Below, one piece after another: positions 36,129 to 47,019 of a stretch of DNA of 64,000 nucleotides (position 1 is the stretch's first letter; each line of letters starts with the position of its first letter). Source of the DNA: Lepidostoma basale (taxonomy: Eukaryota; Arthropoda; Insecta; Trichoptera; Lepidostomatidae). The stretch spans positions 124,001 through 188,000 of the forward strand of contig JAHDVF020000172.1 of assembly GCA_022606425.2 (NCBI GenBank). Reading direction: 5' to 3'. A program made the position numbers and the translations under genes. The notes below the pieces were generated by a model, which searched no databases, was not told where the DNA came from, and saw only the letters and a list, made by a program, of their open reading frames with translations.

Positions 36129-36711
36129 GAATTCTCAAGAGCCAGGCTATCGATTGACATACTCCCGCGCCTCTCGGATTCGTTGCGTTCACACAATAAG
36201 CTTAATAAACATAAACTTTCTTTTGAAACATTCTGTACTTTTGGATAGCAGAATAAACGTGTATATGGTGAAGACTTTTGAGTAGCTACTTGTTGGATGG
36301 AACTGTTAGTCGAGGAAAGTCATCCGTGGAGATGAGAGGAGTGGGCAAGTCTGAGGCTCCGGGTAACATGGCAATGTCATGTTCGTCAATGGGTTTTTGC
36401 CGAGACTTTCAAACTAGTTCCTTCTCACGGCATACTCAAAGCGGCAAATTCAAGTTACCAAGACCACGCTGCAAAAAGTGTGGAGAATTTACTCACGAGA
36501 CATGAAGAAGTGCCGTTTATCTGTATCATACAAGAAACGTAACTGGATTTGGATCTAATAATGAAGGTCGGTTGCGGAGAAGTAAAAACCGAACTCGTTG
36601 AGAAACAGATATTTCTAATTTGTTGGTAATTGATACATTCCTAGAGAAGAGAGAAGATTGTCAAATTGAATTGTTTATCGCTTTAAAAAAATCTTAAGTC
36701 AATGTATTAAA
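36129..36711. other. No recognised gene
   Basis: A 75-codon plus-strand frame at 36278-36505 ends with CKKCGEFTHET, which faintly suggests a zinc knuckle, but the motif is incomplete and no family is recognised. Confidence 0.4.
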
Positions 36712-36835
36712 GCTGGGGCTTTCAAACTTTTGTGGCGACGGAACCCTTTTCAAACATTTAATATTTTATGGAGGCCTAAAATAAGAAAAAGTAATTAATA
36801 TGTATGAAAAAACGATAGTTTTCAAGGAGTTTTAT
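36712..36835 (+). mobile_element. hAT-type MITE, left end only
   Basis: GGGCTTTCAAACTTTTGTGG, then CGACGGAACCCTTTTCAAAC, matching the left end of 3896-4570. Confidence 0.65.
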
Positions 36836-36857
36836 TATAATATTTATGTATCAATCA

Positions 36858-37075
36858 ATCAAACAAATCAGTTTATTTTCTCAAAAGATATTACAAACAT
36901 TAACGTTTAAGGCATCTATTGAGAACAGGTAAAACATAATAAATATATAATACCAGGAACGCATGAGAGATGGTTCGACATTAGGAATACAAGATACTCT
37001 CCAAAGTCAAGAGTATTTGTCTTCTGAACGTACTTTCACGAATATTAAAGACATCGATCTCCGAAGCGATCATGT
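36858..37075 (-). mobile_element. LINE-J 3' end
   Basis: The minus-strand tail (AATCAATCAAACAAATCAG) is at the left, followed by the LINE-J 3' UTR and the last coding bases. Confidence 0.8.
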
Positions 37076-37212
37076 ATGACATGTTTCGCCCTTCTAAGCC
37101 ATTATCAAACATTTGATAATGCCTTTTATATGTAAAAATGCAACGTTATTAAAAGTTATTCAGTTGTAATTTAGTAATTAATTTAGACAAATGACATTGA
37201 AAATAGTTTTTT

Positions 37213-37852
37213 AACTAACTAACTAAGCATCATGTCATCTCACTGCAGGGGTAAGCAGAAAGAATGGACCGCCACACTGTTCTTTCCTGACATACTTCTC
37301 TCGATTTCTCAACTTCCATACATCGTGTCATGCACTCACGTCGATTTCACCGACTCTTCACGATTTCTATTTTTTCTTTTTCTTTTTAAGAATAACCTTA
37401 ACCCTTACAGCTCCTATGTCCACACGTTGTGGCCATTGAGTTTTTACCACCAACTCCTATGTCCACTACGTTTGGCCATTATTTTCTCAGACATTTTTTA
37501 TGAACTTCAAATAGGGTTTTGCTATTCTATATCTATATATATTATGTAAGAATCAAATGAATACCCTAGAAATATTTATGTAAACTTACTTACTATGAAC
37601 TTTTATGAAAAAAACTTGGAGCCCAAAGGGTTAAGGATTTAAATCAATGGTATTAGAAGTTATTTTACAATCTTCAATATGAGCATAAAAAAGCTCATTA
37701 CCATGAAGAAGGATTCGGATTGTGTCCAGGCTCGAACCCAAGTCACATGGATCAGGAGCCAAGTTTTACGTCCCCTAGGCCACTACCCATACTTATGTCG
37801 AGTTCCGTTTACGTCATTTACATATACTTTCTTTACCATCCATTCTCCATAA
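37213..37852 (-). mobile_element. LINE-A copy split by SINE-2, itself split by a MITE
   Basis: LINE-A occupies 37213-37388 and resumes at 37796-37852 (GTTCCGTTTACGTCATTTAC). SINE-2 fills the gap, and a TTAA-flanked MITE (37398-37634) lies within SINE-2. Confidence 0.8.
37398..37634. mobile_element. TTAA-flanked MITE, 237 bp
   Basis: TTAA at both ends with CCCTT/AAGGG termini. Two internal CTCCTATGTCCAC repeats. Piggybac-type target preference is inferred. Confidence 0.75.
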
Positions 37853-38154
37853 ATATTTTATGATTTCATATTTTGAAGAATTGTTATGTGTATATAGAAA
37901 TGAAAGCTTTTTACAGTGCAATAAAATCGACTGTAAAATCCCATATCATGTATATTATTTGAATGATGAAAGTTAATTAGGATAATATAAGTTAATATCG
38001 TCGATGCAGCTCAAGAATGTGGCAAATGCATTTATGGTATGAAAGGCAAAAAGTTCCAACACATAATATGGTGAACTCAATACTTGCAGGGTCGGACTCA
38101 GCAACTAGATAAATGAAATAATAAAAATATGAATATGAGATCACACCAAAAACG
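37853..38154. other. No gene recognised
   Basis: AT-rich spacer. Confidence 0.5.
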
Positions 38155-38376
38155 ACGACCTTCGTGGCAGAGTGGTAAAAGCTCCGACTTCCATAACGAA
38201 GGTCCCGGGTTCGATTCCCGGCGATGGCAGTGTGATTGTCACACTGTCTTTGATCTGGTGTAGAATTCACGTGACAATAAAATGGCGGTAGATTGGCTAC
38301 CTGTCACGAGAATCAATATAATAAAAATAAATTGTACACAGTAATAGGGTTCAAACGACCTGTTCTATACATAAAA
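38155..38376 (+). mobile_element. SINE-1, poly-A subtype
   Basis: GGTTCGATTCC B-box at about 38208 and an intact CAGTGTGA-TTG-TCACACTG hairpin. Confidence 0.87.
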
Positions 38377-38517
38377 AATAATAATAATAATAAAATTAAA
38401 AATAAATATATACATAATATAAAAATAAATAAATCATATGTAAATCAGAGAACTTCTAAATGTAATAATACAGTATTCATTTATACAATGTATTGTTTTA
38501 ATATAATATTTGTTGAC

Positions 38518-38875
38518 AGAGTATCGAATGAAAATATATTAAGTGAATGCGGTGCGAATGAAAGTGTTATGAACAAAATAATGAAAGGATCGTTAAGATG
38601 GTTTGGACACGTGGAAAGAAAGAATGAATGGTAAAAAAAGTATATGTTAAAGGTGTAAATGGAGCTAAAATAGAATCGGAAGACCAAGGAGAACATGGCA
38701 CGATCAAATAAATCAAATATTAAATATCGGCTACGTGAGGAGTCAGAGAAATCGACATGCGTGCATGACACGATGTACGAATGTTGAGGAAGCAATAGAA
38801 TAATGTCCGAAAAGAAAATTTACGTGCGTGCATGACACGATGTATGAATGTTGAGGAATCAATTGTTTAGTTAGT
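38518..38875 (+). mobile_element. LINE-A 3' copy, tail lost
   Basis: RVSNENILSECGANESVMNK, then IMKGSLRWFGHVERKNEW. A frameshift follows, then the HDQINQILNIGYV region. A terminal block is duplicated at 38820-38870. Confidence 0.82.
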
Positions 38876-38892
38876 TTAAACTTCTTAAATTT

Positions 38893-39200
38893 CAAGGATT
38901 AATTGTATCTCAATAGAGACGAAGATGCAAATTGGAAACAGAATATGGTTGATCGAGGTGTTTACAGGACTTATGACCTGTCATTGGTTGGGTTAGCGCA
39001 CGCTTTATGTAATACAACATTCCCCATTCCACATTTTCTTATGACCACCATGTCTGACAATTTTTTGGAAGTTGTATATATGTTAATCTGTAACACCACA
39101 CTTCACATGGTAGTTTCAATCTACACACTAGCGCCATCTATGAAGATTGGATTTTAAGCATTAAGCAGAAGATCTTTTTAACGCAATGTGAATGTTCTTA
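38893..39200 (+). mobile_element. MITE-R copy
   Basis: Opening at 38895 (AAGGATTAATTGTATCTCAA), the GACTTATGACCTGTCATTGG block, and the CTAGCGCCATCTATGAAGAT block. Confidence 0.75.
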
Positions 39201-39529
39201 AATTTCAACCACCGACCACTTGCACTACTGGTTTCGATATTTTTAACACTTTCGAGTATATTCGACTTATTTCTGCTCCAATACGAGAATCATCGAAATT
39301 GGGTGATATATAAAGTTACACATTTTTCGATATTCAATATTGCTTGTGTTGTAGGCATCATATGAATGTGACACATAAAATAAAATAAATGATTTATTTT
39401 TGCTCTATCGATAGAATTACCCGAGCAATCGTTGAACTGATGGTGTTATTGCTATTCCGATAACGTAATTAAAGTTTCTTTTTATTAATTAAAACACTAC
39501 TTTGGGAAATAAAAAAATAAAAATAAAAA
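39201..39529. other. No gene recognised
   Basis: AT-rich sequence. Confidence 0.5.
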
Positions 39530-39660
39530 ACATTGTTTAAACCTCTTTTTAATAAAAAAAATATATATATTAAAATACACGACATGTTTCAGAGGATACC
39601 TCTATCTTCTGGTGTAAAAATATAACAAAAACTAAACAAAGAAAGACTAATAAATAAATA
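39530..39660 (-). repeat. Left arm of a split foldback, with degenerate hammerhead-like motif
   Basis: Inverted counterpart of 40950-41055. The motif at 39577-39615 has ACAC/GTGT stem I, stem II AGAGG/CCTCT and GAAAC-AT-GTC, but its core is CAGAAGA rather than CTGANGA. Confidence 0.7.
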
Positions 39661-40050
39661 AATTATCCACGGTCTAAAATAATAATAAAAAAATCGCGCT
39701 TACGTTTTAATCGCTACCCACATTATCAATTATTATTTATATGTTACGAATTCTATATTGTATTAAATTATAATAAAACATTGACATATTTCAGTTTAAT
39801 TGGATTTTATGCGTTCTTGCACAAAATTTATGCAATGTTTTGAATTAGTAGTATTTCCAAAATAGTCGTGTTCAAAGACATTGTGTAATTTAATTGGAAT
39901 AAATAAATTATATACAATCCAAAGATTTATTTTCTTTTTGGATATTTCCTGAGATCTATTATAATGGTTAACAAACGTTTTATTACTTCCTACCAAGGCG
40001 AACCATGTCACTCATATTTATTATGTATTTTAACTCTTAAATATTATGTA
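39661..40050. other. No recognised gene within the foldback interior
   Basis: A 71-codon minus-strand frame at 39796-40011 has no recognisable motif. Confidence 0.4.
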
Positions 40051-40054
40051 TACC

Positions 40055-40500
40055 TTATCCAAAAACAACTGCGCTGGGCTGGCCACGTCGTCAGAATGCT
40101 GAAGCAAGACTCCCAAGAAAGATTATGTACTCTCAGCTTACCCAAGGAAAACGCTCACACGGTGGCCAGAGGAAGCGCTTTAGGGACTCCCTTAAAGGGA
40201 ACCTACAAAAGACTGGCATCGACTGTGATTGCTGGGAAAAGACTGCAGAGGACAGACCTAGGTGGAGAACAGCAGTACATAAAGGCACACAATACTCTGA
40301 AGCACAGAGCAGAGACGACGCCAGAGAAGAGGAGGAGGAGAAAGGAGAGACCACTGGGAGACGGTGACGGCTCCACTACAGGCGCCTTCCCCTGCCCCAG
40401 ATGCCCCAAAATATGTGGGTCCAGGATCGGGCTCTTCAGTCGCATGCGGACCCACAACCGTGAAGGACAGTCTTCCTCGGACACGAGGGACAGCCGATGA
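40055..40500 (+). mobile_element. RTE-like LINE C-terminus with a C2H2 zinc finger
   Basis: Frames read QLRWAGHVVRM, then (shifted) SQLTQGKRSHGGQRKRFRDS and AVHKGTQYSEAQSRDDARE, then back to ERPLGDGDGS and the finger CPRCPKICGSRIGLFSRMRT followed by H. The Cys-x2-Cys and His residues of a C2H2 finger are intact. Two compensating frameshifts break the protein. Confidence 0.82.
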
Positions 40501-40949
40501 TGATTATGTATACCTTATTTTGTCTTAGTTTAACTTCAATCTCGTTTCACAATCTTGTCGAAACACGTGTCGTGAATATTTCATATCCCTTATAGAATTT
40601 TTAGTTCTTCTATTTTTAAACAACTTTTGTTTATTTTAATAGCATCATTATGGAATTCTATACACTTAATCATACATCGATTAATGTCTAAACTTATTGA
40701 ACACTAAGGCATTAACCCTGTGGAATTCTATAGTAATATACTTAGGAAATTGAAAATAACATTTAATTTCCCAAGCTCCCATTCCCAATCAAATGCAAAT
40801 GAATCTTTTTTTTTTATTATCATCATGTATTATTATTATTTAATATTATTTATTAGTTCTTACTGTTAAAAAAATATTATTAGTACTTATAACAAAGAGC
40901 CAAAGTTAATTTTAAAATTTGAATTATTGTATCGAATTTAAAATGCGTT
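40501..40949. other. No gene recognised
   Basis: AT-rich sequence. Confidence 0.5.
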
Positions 40950-40990
40950 TTTATATTAGTCTTTCTTCGTTTAGTTTTTATTATATTTTT

Positions 40991-41029
40991 ACACCTGATG
41001 ATGGAGGTATCCTCCGAAACATGTCGTGT
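40991..41029 (+). ncRNA. Hammerhead-ribozyme-like motif
   Basis: Stem I ACAC (40991-40994) pairs with GTGT (41026-41029). Core CTGATGA at 40995-41001, one extra T, stem II GGAGG/CCTCC around TAT, GAAAC at 41016-41020, and a minimal stem III closing to GTC, giving a preferred C at the cleavage position. It lies in the right arm of the foldback whose left arm is at 39530-39660. Confidence 0.55.
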
Positions 41030-41188
41030 TTTTTGAATATTTTATTAATAATTAGTGGATTAAACAAAGTTATTTTCAATTTCCTAAGCATAATATGTCT
41101 ATAATAAACTTGTTTAATTGTTGCCTGGTAATTATATTAATAGGTATCAATAAAACATTCAGACGTATACGTACTTACAGATATACAC

Positions 41189-41602
41189 ATATGAGGGTAT
41201 TATTTGCAAACTTAGCAAACTCCATCATTAGATGTTTTGAGTAAATCGCAAAAAACTGATACGCTAATAAAATACGCTTTTTTACGATATTTATTTTTTT
41301 CATCTCAACCAGTTAGTATTTTAAAAGTAATCAACCATGAAATAATCATCATTATGTTGACAATTAAAGTAAAATGATGAATTTCATTTTGAAGTTTGCC
41401 AGCTTTGCAACACTCAAGTGGAGGTTGCCATGTTTGCAACAAACCCTATATTTTAATAGCAAAATTCTTCAGAATGAAGCCGAATTTGAAACTGAAAATT
41501 AATAAAAATTGTGTGCAAATGTATTATAAATAAGACCCAATTCATATCTCACTTTTGATTGTTGGTGGAGTTTGCCGGGTTTGCAAATAATACCCTCATA
41601 TA
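41189..41602. mobile_element. MITE with about 35-bp inverted termini
   Basis: ATATGAGGGTATTATTTGCA at the left is mirrored at the right, continuing to GCAAACTCCA. Possible TA target. No coding content. Confidence 0.8.
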
Positions 41603-42065
41603 TCCATGTACATGCATTAACACATATGTAAGTATCTTATATACAGCTAATTTACATTAATAAAAGAAAAATGTGAAAAAAAACTAGAATCTAAAACTTA
41701 TATGAACTCTTTTGCTCAATTTAAATTCAAAAAATAATAGCGATTCACATCCTTTTCAAGAAATGACGATAATTATATAAAATAGTCGGAACATCATTAG
41801 CCGAAACTAATAATGCGAAAATATCCTTGATAATTACTGATATTAAATACGAGTGTATAGTAATTTGATTATTCACAGATATCAGGAAAGCGTGATAAAA
41901 TGTTAATTGGTTTTGTAAAATTCCATAGTGGGTGTGGTATTTGTATGTATTATTGCATAATTCAATACTTTTGCATGGCGCCAAAACAAACAATATCGGC
42001 TAATACCATTTTTCCTTCGATACACACCTCTGCAAACTGCCATATTGTTTTTATTTATGTCAGTG
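41603..42065. other. No gene recognised
   Basis: AT-rich sequence. Confidence 0.5.
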
Positions 42066-42665
42066 GCCAAGGTAGACGCATTTCTATTCGAGATATTCCG
42101 TTATGCTGGAGAGGGTTCAGAAAAAAATTCTCAAGTATCTCTCTACATGAGGGAACATGTTAGCTATCCGTGGCTCTATCACACGGCATTTTCTTGGGAA
42201 TGCTGGAAACCAACTCCCTGCAGCTTTGAAGAGACGGGCATCCCATAACCCATTTCTTTAGATTAATCGGGGGATATTTCGAGAACTCGGCCGTGCTGGA
42301 GGATGTTGGTATTTTTGTCCCTGATAGATATCTCCGACAGTGACAGCACAGATTGTTTTACTTACCGGCCGCCAGAACCAACCTGCCTCTGGCGACACCG
42401 GTTGGAAGAGCAATTAGTCTGCTGAACGCGGTCTCCTCGGAGATCGACGTCTTTCATATTAGTTAAAGAACGTTTTGAAGACAAATACTCTTGACTTTAG
42501 AGAATATCTTGTCTTCCTAATGTCGAACCATCTCTTATGCGTTCCTGGTATTATATTGTATGTATAATAACATATTTAACTTGTACTCAACAGAAGTTTC
42601 AAACATTATATTGTTTGTAATTGTTGAGTGTTAAACTGATTTGATTTGATTAAAAATCCACCTTT
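42066..42665 (+). mobile_element. LINE-J, most complete 3' copy
   Basis: RYSVMLERVQKKILKYLST-like start, a TAFSWECWKPTPCSFEETGI frame, then FRELGRAGGCWYFCP (shifted), DRYLRQ, ARTNLPLATPV, ISLLNAVSSEIDVFHIS and a stop. The 3' UTR and TGATTTGATT tail follow. Confidence 0.85.
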
Positions 42666-43159
42666 ATTCGCCCTAAGATACTCAACTGTTTTGATAGAAC
42701 ATACCCGTATCATAAATAAAATTTTGTATCGAAACATTAGATCCGCTTACATTTTAAATGTAAATAACTCGTATTTTTTATAATGGCATCTCTAAAACCG
42801 AAAGGTCTTCAACCTAAGGTTGCAATACGAGATTGATTGCTATGTATTGCGAAGGAATTAATGTTACCATATTATTTACTATTAGAGATTATGTTTTCAT
42901 TATTTCTAGATTCGCCATCACTTAGTTGTGGATTAACATTTAAATAAATTATGAAAAACATTGATTTTAAATACAATATTTTTCAAAAGATATTCGAATC
43001 ATACTTTAAGTTTGTTTCGACATTTGTGACGTCATATTCTTTTCTCCAATAGATAGGTGAAATCTTTCAGATTGTCAAGGATAATTCTTTGTGACTTGTG
43101 TTTTATAGATTGCTTATTATTATAATATTTTGTACAAAAAAAAAAATTATTAAATTTTT
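42666..43159. other. No gene recognised
   Basis: AT-rich sequence. Confidence 0.5.
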
Positions 43160-43590
43160 TACTAATAAAACTAACCATCACTCCGTCTCCTCAAAGAGCT
43201 AAGCAGAATGAATGGACCGCCACATTATTCTGTCCTGGCATACTTCTCTCGCTTCCTCTACATTCATACATCGTTCACGTCGTTTACATATACTTTCTTC
43301 ACCATTCTGTCTTCATTCATTCTTTCCATATGTCCATACCATACGATCCTTTCATTATTTTGTTCATAATACTTTCATTCGCATCGCAATCACTTATTAT
43401 ATTTGCATTAGGCACTCTAACATATACTGATTTATCACACATTCGTCTAAGAGATCTTATTTCTACTGCATTTATTCTACTTTCATCCTTTTTTGTCAGT
43501 TTCATGCCTCGTTTGTATACATATGGGTCGGTATAAGAACACCATTGTGCACTGCAAACTAACCTTTTTTGGATAGGCTTTTGTTTTTAA
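43160..43590 (-). mobile_element. LINE-A 3' copy with internal deletion
   Basis: Minus strand reads LTKKDESRINAVEIRSLRRM, CDKSVYVRVPNANII and NESIMNKIMKGS, then jumps toward the C-terminus and ends at a short tail. Confidence 0.82.
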
Positions 43591-45421
43591 ATACAGTCCC
43601 TGCTTATAAAATTTAATAGGTAAGTTAGACGTTTGATAATGCCCTAGTAAGATAAAAATGTGCTACCACATATAATATAATAAATATTTTGGGAAAGATA
43701 CAATTTTGCAAAGATATATATATATTTTTCATTATATTTACAAAAGCATTATCAAATGTTGACGATTAGGGGATTGATAATAGCCTAGCAGTTGAATCGT
43801 GTCACCCTGTAAAATATTATTAAACTGCTAGAAAATCGAATCAATATTAATTTATTACAAAAATATATTTGGCTTAATTTTCTTAAAATAAACACCAATG
43901 CTGATTCTTTATTATATCTATTTAAAATATTTTGTAAACATATGCAAATTGCGATTATGAAAGGTTATTATTATGATTAGTTGAATATATCTATAAATTT
44001 AAAGGTACAAGATAATTATTTTAATAATGTGCACCAATATTGTGTTAGCTGCTAAAAACAAAATGCACAAAGCAAGTAACATAAATAAAACAACTTACTT
44101 TTCAAAACAAAACGTTGAACAACAAGGTATACTTAAACTCCACAACACTAGTTCGCGAAGCAAAGTTTAAACCGGTTTCTTATCAGAGGATAATTGAATG
44201 AATTAACAGATCGCAAACTATATTTTATACGAGTTAAAATGTCAAACACAATATTCAAAATGCCCGCGTTTTACGCGATCGAGACGAAGCAAGAATCGAC
44301 CATTCGTAAGTGGCAAACGCCGGATTCATACTGATTGGACCGGAGTGGACTACACGGTGGAAAACGCGAGTTCGCTGGCGCATTCGCCGGACTTCTGCCG
44401 TACATAAAGTATGTATGTACACCGCATCATAACAGGCCAAACACAATTTAACAAATTACTCAACGATAAAAAATATTTTTAACAAAATTTGGATAATCAC
44501 GAATATTCGAATTAATAACTATTAGTTTCTTATTACATAAATCTGAATGCACGTTTATTTTTTTATGTATTACCGCCATCTTTGAATAAGTAGTTAAACT
44601 AAATTGATTTTATCATTTAAAACAATATGATTATATTATATTAAAATAAAAAAATACTAAATGGCGCGGTTTTTATTAAATAAATTACTTCTAGGACTTT
44701 ATGGCAAAGGGTTTTACATTGCCAATATGTACATATAATTTCGTTACTTCTGCTATGTAAGACAGGCGTAGTTTACGGTTACCCGAAGAAGTTGTCACTC
44801 CATCTAATCTCTAATTTTAAGTAGGTATGTAATATTAAAATAGCACCAGAGATGAAAAGAATTGCAACAATCATTACTTACCTACACAAATATTTGATAC
44901 AATAATAAAACCACATCAATTAAACACATATTTTTGGAATGAGAATTTATAACATTATAAGATCCCATTTTTCATTAAATATGTTTATTAATAAAAATAT
45001 TATGTTCATATTTTGAATGTGACCTCCAGAAGATCCAAGTCCAAGTCCATCCATCTTTAGTGTAAATATGTATAATTAAACTAAAATTTCAAAAGACAAT
45101 ACACATGTAAATAATCTGTTATAACTCGTCCTTAAAAGTACAAGGTAATTTTAAAATATAAGTTTAAAAAGGGTAAATAAAGGTTGCATAATTAACTACA
45201 TGTTATGTTGTACGAGTATATCTATCCAAAATAATACTACAATCATTTTTCTCAAAAAAAAACTCATAACGGACGAAAATTATAAAATGATTTTGTGTTG
45301 TTACATACATTTTGTTAAATGCATATATACTCGTATTTTAAAGGAATATTACTAAAATAAAATAAAACTGGGGGATAAAAATATCTGTAAATGAACAATA
45401 AAAATACAAAAAAAAATGGAT
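43591..45421. other. No gene recognised
   Basis: AT-rich, except for a CpG-bearing stretch at 44260-44410 whose minus-strand frame (63 codons) has no recognised motif. TTTGATAATGCC and TTGATAATAGCC scraps at 43630-43800 recall other element ends in the window. Confidence 0.45.
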
Positions 45422-45507
45422 TCCTTCGAGCCGGATTTGAACCAGCGACCTATGGATGACAATTTATACTCTACAGTCCACCGCTCTACCAACTGAGCTA
45501 TCGAAGG
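45422..45507 (-). tRNA. tRNA-Tyr (anticodon GTA) with a 13-base intron
   Basis: The minus strand folds into a complete cloverleaf. The acceptor stem CCTTCGA pairs with TCGAAGG; the D arm is GCTC..GAGC; the anticodon arm is GTGGA/TCCAT; the T arm is GCTGG TTCAAAT CCGGC; the discriminator base is A. The anticodon is GTA. A 13-base insertion sits one base after the anticodon, the canonical position for the intron typical of eukaryotic tRNA-Tyr genes. The A and B boxes are intact. A run of nine Ts (45416-45408 on the plus strand as A) follows at once and would end RNA polymerase III transcription. It appears functional. Confidence 0.96.
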
Positions 45508-46157
45508 TTGTTAATCTGGCAAGATAATAACGCTCAAGTACTATGCACGAAATTTAAAACATAAAGCTTGTTACCTGTTAAATTCCAATCCATTAAAAAT
45601 ATACGCGAATTAATTTTGCGCGAATTAACGTCTTTTTTCACAAAATAAATATTTTTTGTATCGATTTGTGGAATGTTTTAATAAAAATACGCATTATTAT
45701 GAATACTGCCATCTAACGACTAGACACCAAATTGTTGGTTATTCCCGCCATATTTATGTTTGACAATGAGATCACACAACTAAAGATAAATAGTTAATAA
45801 CATGTCGTGCTTTTACACAATAAATAACCTCTAATCGCATTCAATTGTCAAAAGATTGTGTCATATTGTTTTGAATACATGTCAAAGTTTTCGAAATATG
45901 TTCCAATGTAAATAAATTAAAAAAATTAGTAACATTTTTATACAATAATACCAACCATTTGAAATTAAATGTTTATATTGAAGATGAATACTTTACGTGG
46001 TGCCAGCTGCCAACATTATTGTAATATCTCTCTAAAACTATAACCGCATTTTTCAAAATGGATAGTCTGAGAAGATGGACCACTTTACTATTAAATTCTG
46101 ATGTACCTACCTCTGAAACCTCTTAAACATTCAGTGTGCCATGTACTATTTTTTTGT

Positions 46158-46335
46158 AAGGGTATGGCCACACCCGAGTGCCTGCGTAGGAGTCAAGACA
46201 CAGTTCGCTTGTGATTACGCACTGTGGTGCGAAGCGTTTAGTGTGGCCAGTCCCATAGTGCACCATACGTTGGTTAGCCAGGTGTTCATTTTGACTCCTA
46301 CTCTGGCACTCCGGTGTGGCCGTACATTAAAAGTT
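46158..46335. mobile_element. Foldback MITE, about 175 bp
   Basis: TATGGCCACACCCGAGTGCC and GTAGGAGTCAA near 46163-46198 are mirrored by TTGACTCCTAC and GGCACTCCGGTGTGGCCGTA near 46290-46325. Confidence 0.75.
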
Positions 46336-46472
46336 TTAGGGGACAAGCATAAGGAAACTTTCACAAGTATCTTTATTTGCAGATCAACAACCGTAAGTTT
46401 TATTTGTGGGCGCAATTTGTAATATGTTGATTCGCAGGAGGTATATCAAGGAGAGACGTTAACTAAAGTTTT

Positions 46473-46865
46473 CTTGCGAATAGACACTTGGCTTTAATCC
46501 AACTGAATAACATGTGATGAGGAATTACAATTTGTATAATGCCAATTCAAAGTATCCCTGTATTTTATAGATAAACATGCTTATAATATTAATTTTCTTG
46601 GTTATGTATGAAAACCTTGATACTAACGACTATAATTTTTATTATAATGTATTTTCCATAAGTTTATCCTCACACTTTCTTGCCAATGGAGACTTGGCTT
46701 TAATCCAACCGAATGTGATGGAATCATGAGGAATTACAATTTGTTAAATGCCAGTTCCCTGTATTTTCTAAATAAACATGGATTCAGTATTAATTTTCTT
46801 GGTTAAGCATGAATCTCTTGATACTCACCACAATATTTTTTATACTTACCATAACTATATGTTTA
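46473..46865. repeat. Two diverged tandem units of about 200 bp
   Basis: CTTGGCTTTAATCCAAC, GAGGAATTACAATTTGT and TATTAATTTTCTTGGTTA occur in the same order in both units (about 46488-46600 and 46691-46805). Confidence 0.75.
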
Positions 46866-47019
46866 AGCTGTAGTTTTTGCAAGCATTATTTTGTTTCTCA
46901 CTGTCCTTATTGCAAAGCATAATTTTGAATTATCGATCTGACGCTTCTTTCCCTCAATAGCTTATTAGTATTTGAGGAAGGGTATTTTAAAAATAATAAA
47001 AACATATTGATTGCATGAA

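Noticed and set aside
36278..36505. Retroviral-type Gag zinc knuckle in a 75-codon frame
   Set aside because: Only CKKCGEFTH is present, with no final Cys at the right spacing, and no flanking Gag or Pol sequence was recognised.
25456..38376. tRNA genes at the GGTTCGATTCC boxes
   Set aside because: The acceptor stems do not pair, and all copies share a long non-tRNA body with varied tails, so they are tRNA-derived SINEs.
39796..40011. Penelope GIY-YIG or RT remnant in the foldback interior
   Set aside because: The 71-codon frame has no GIY, YIG or RT motif, so the link to Penelope-like elements rests only on the hammerhead-like motifs.
44255..44446. Small gene in the CpG-bearing stretch near 44.3 kb
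   Set aside because: A 63-codon frame without recognisable motifs, splice partners or neighbours. Composition alone is not enough.
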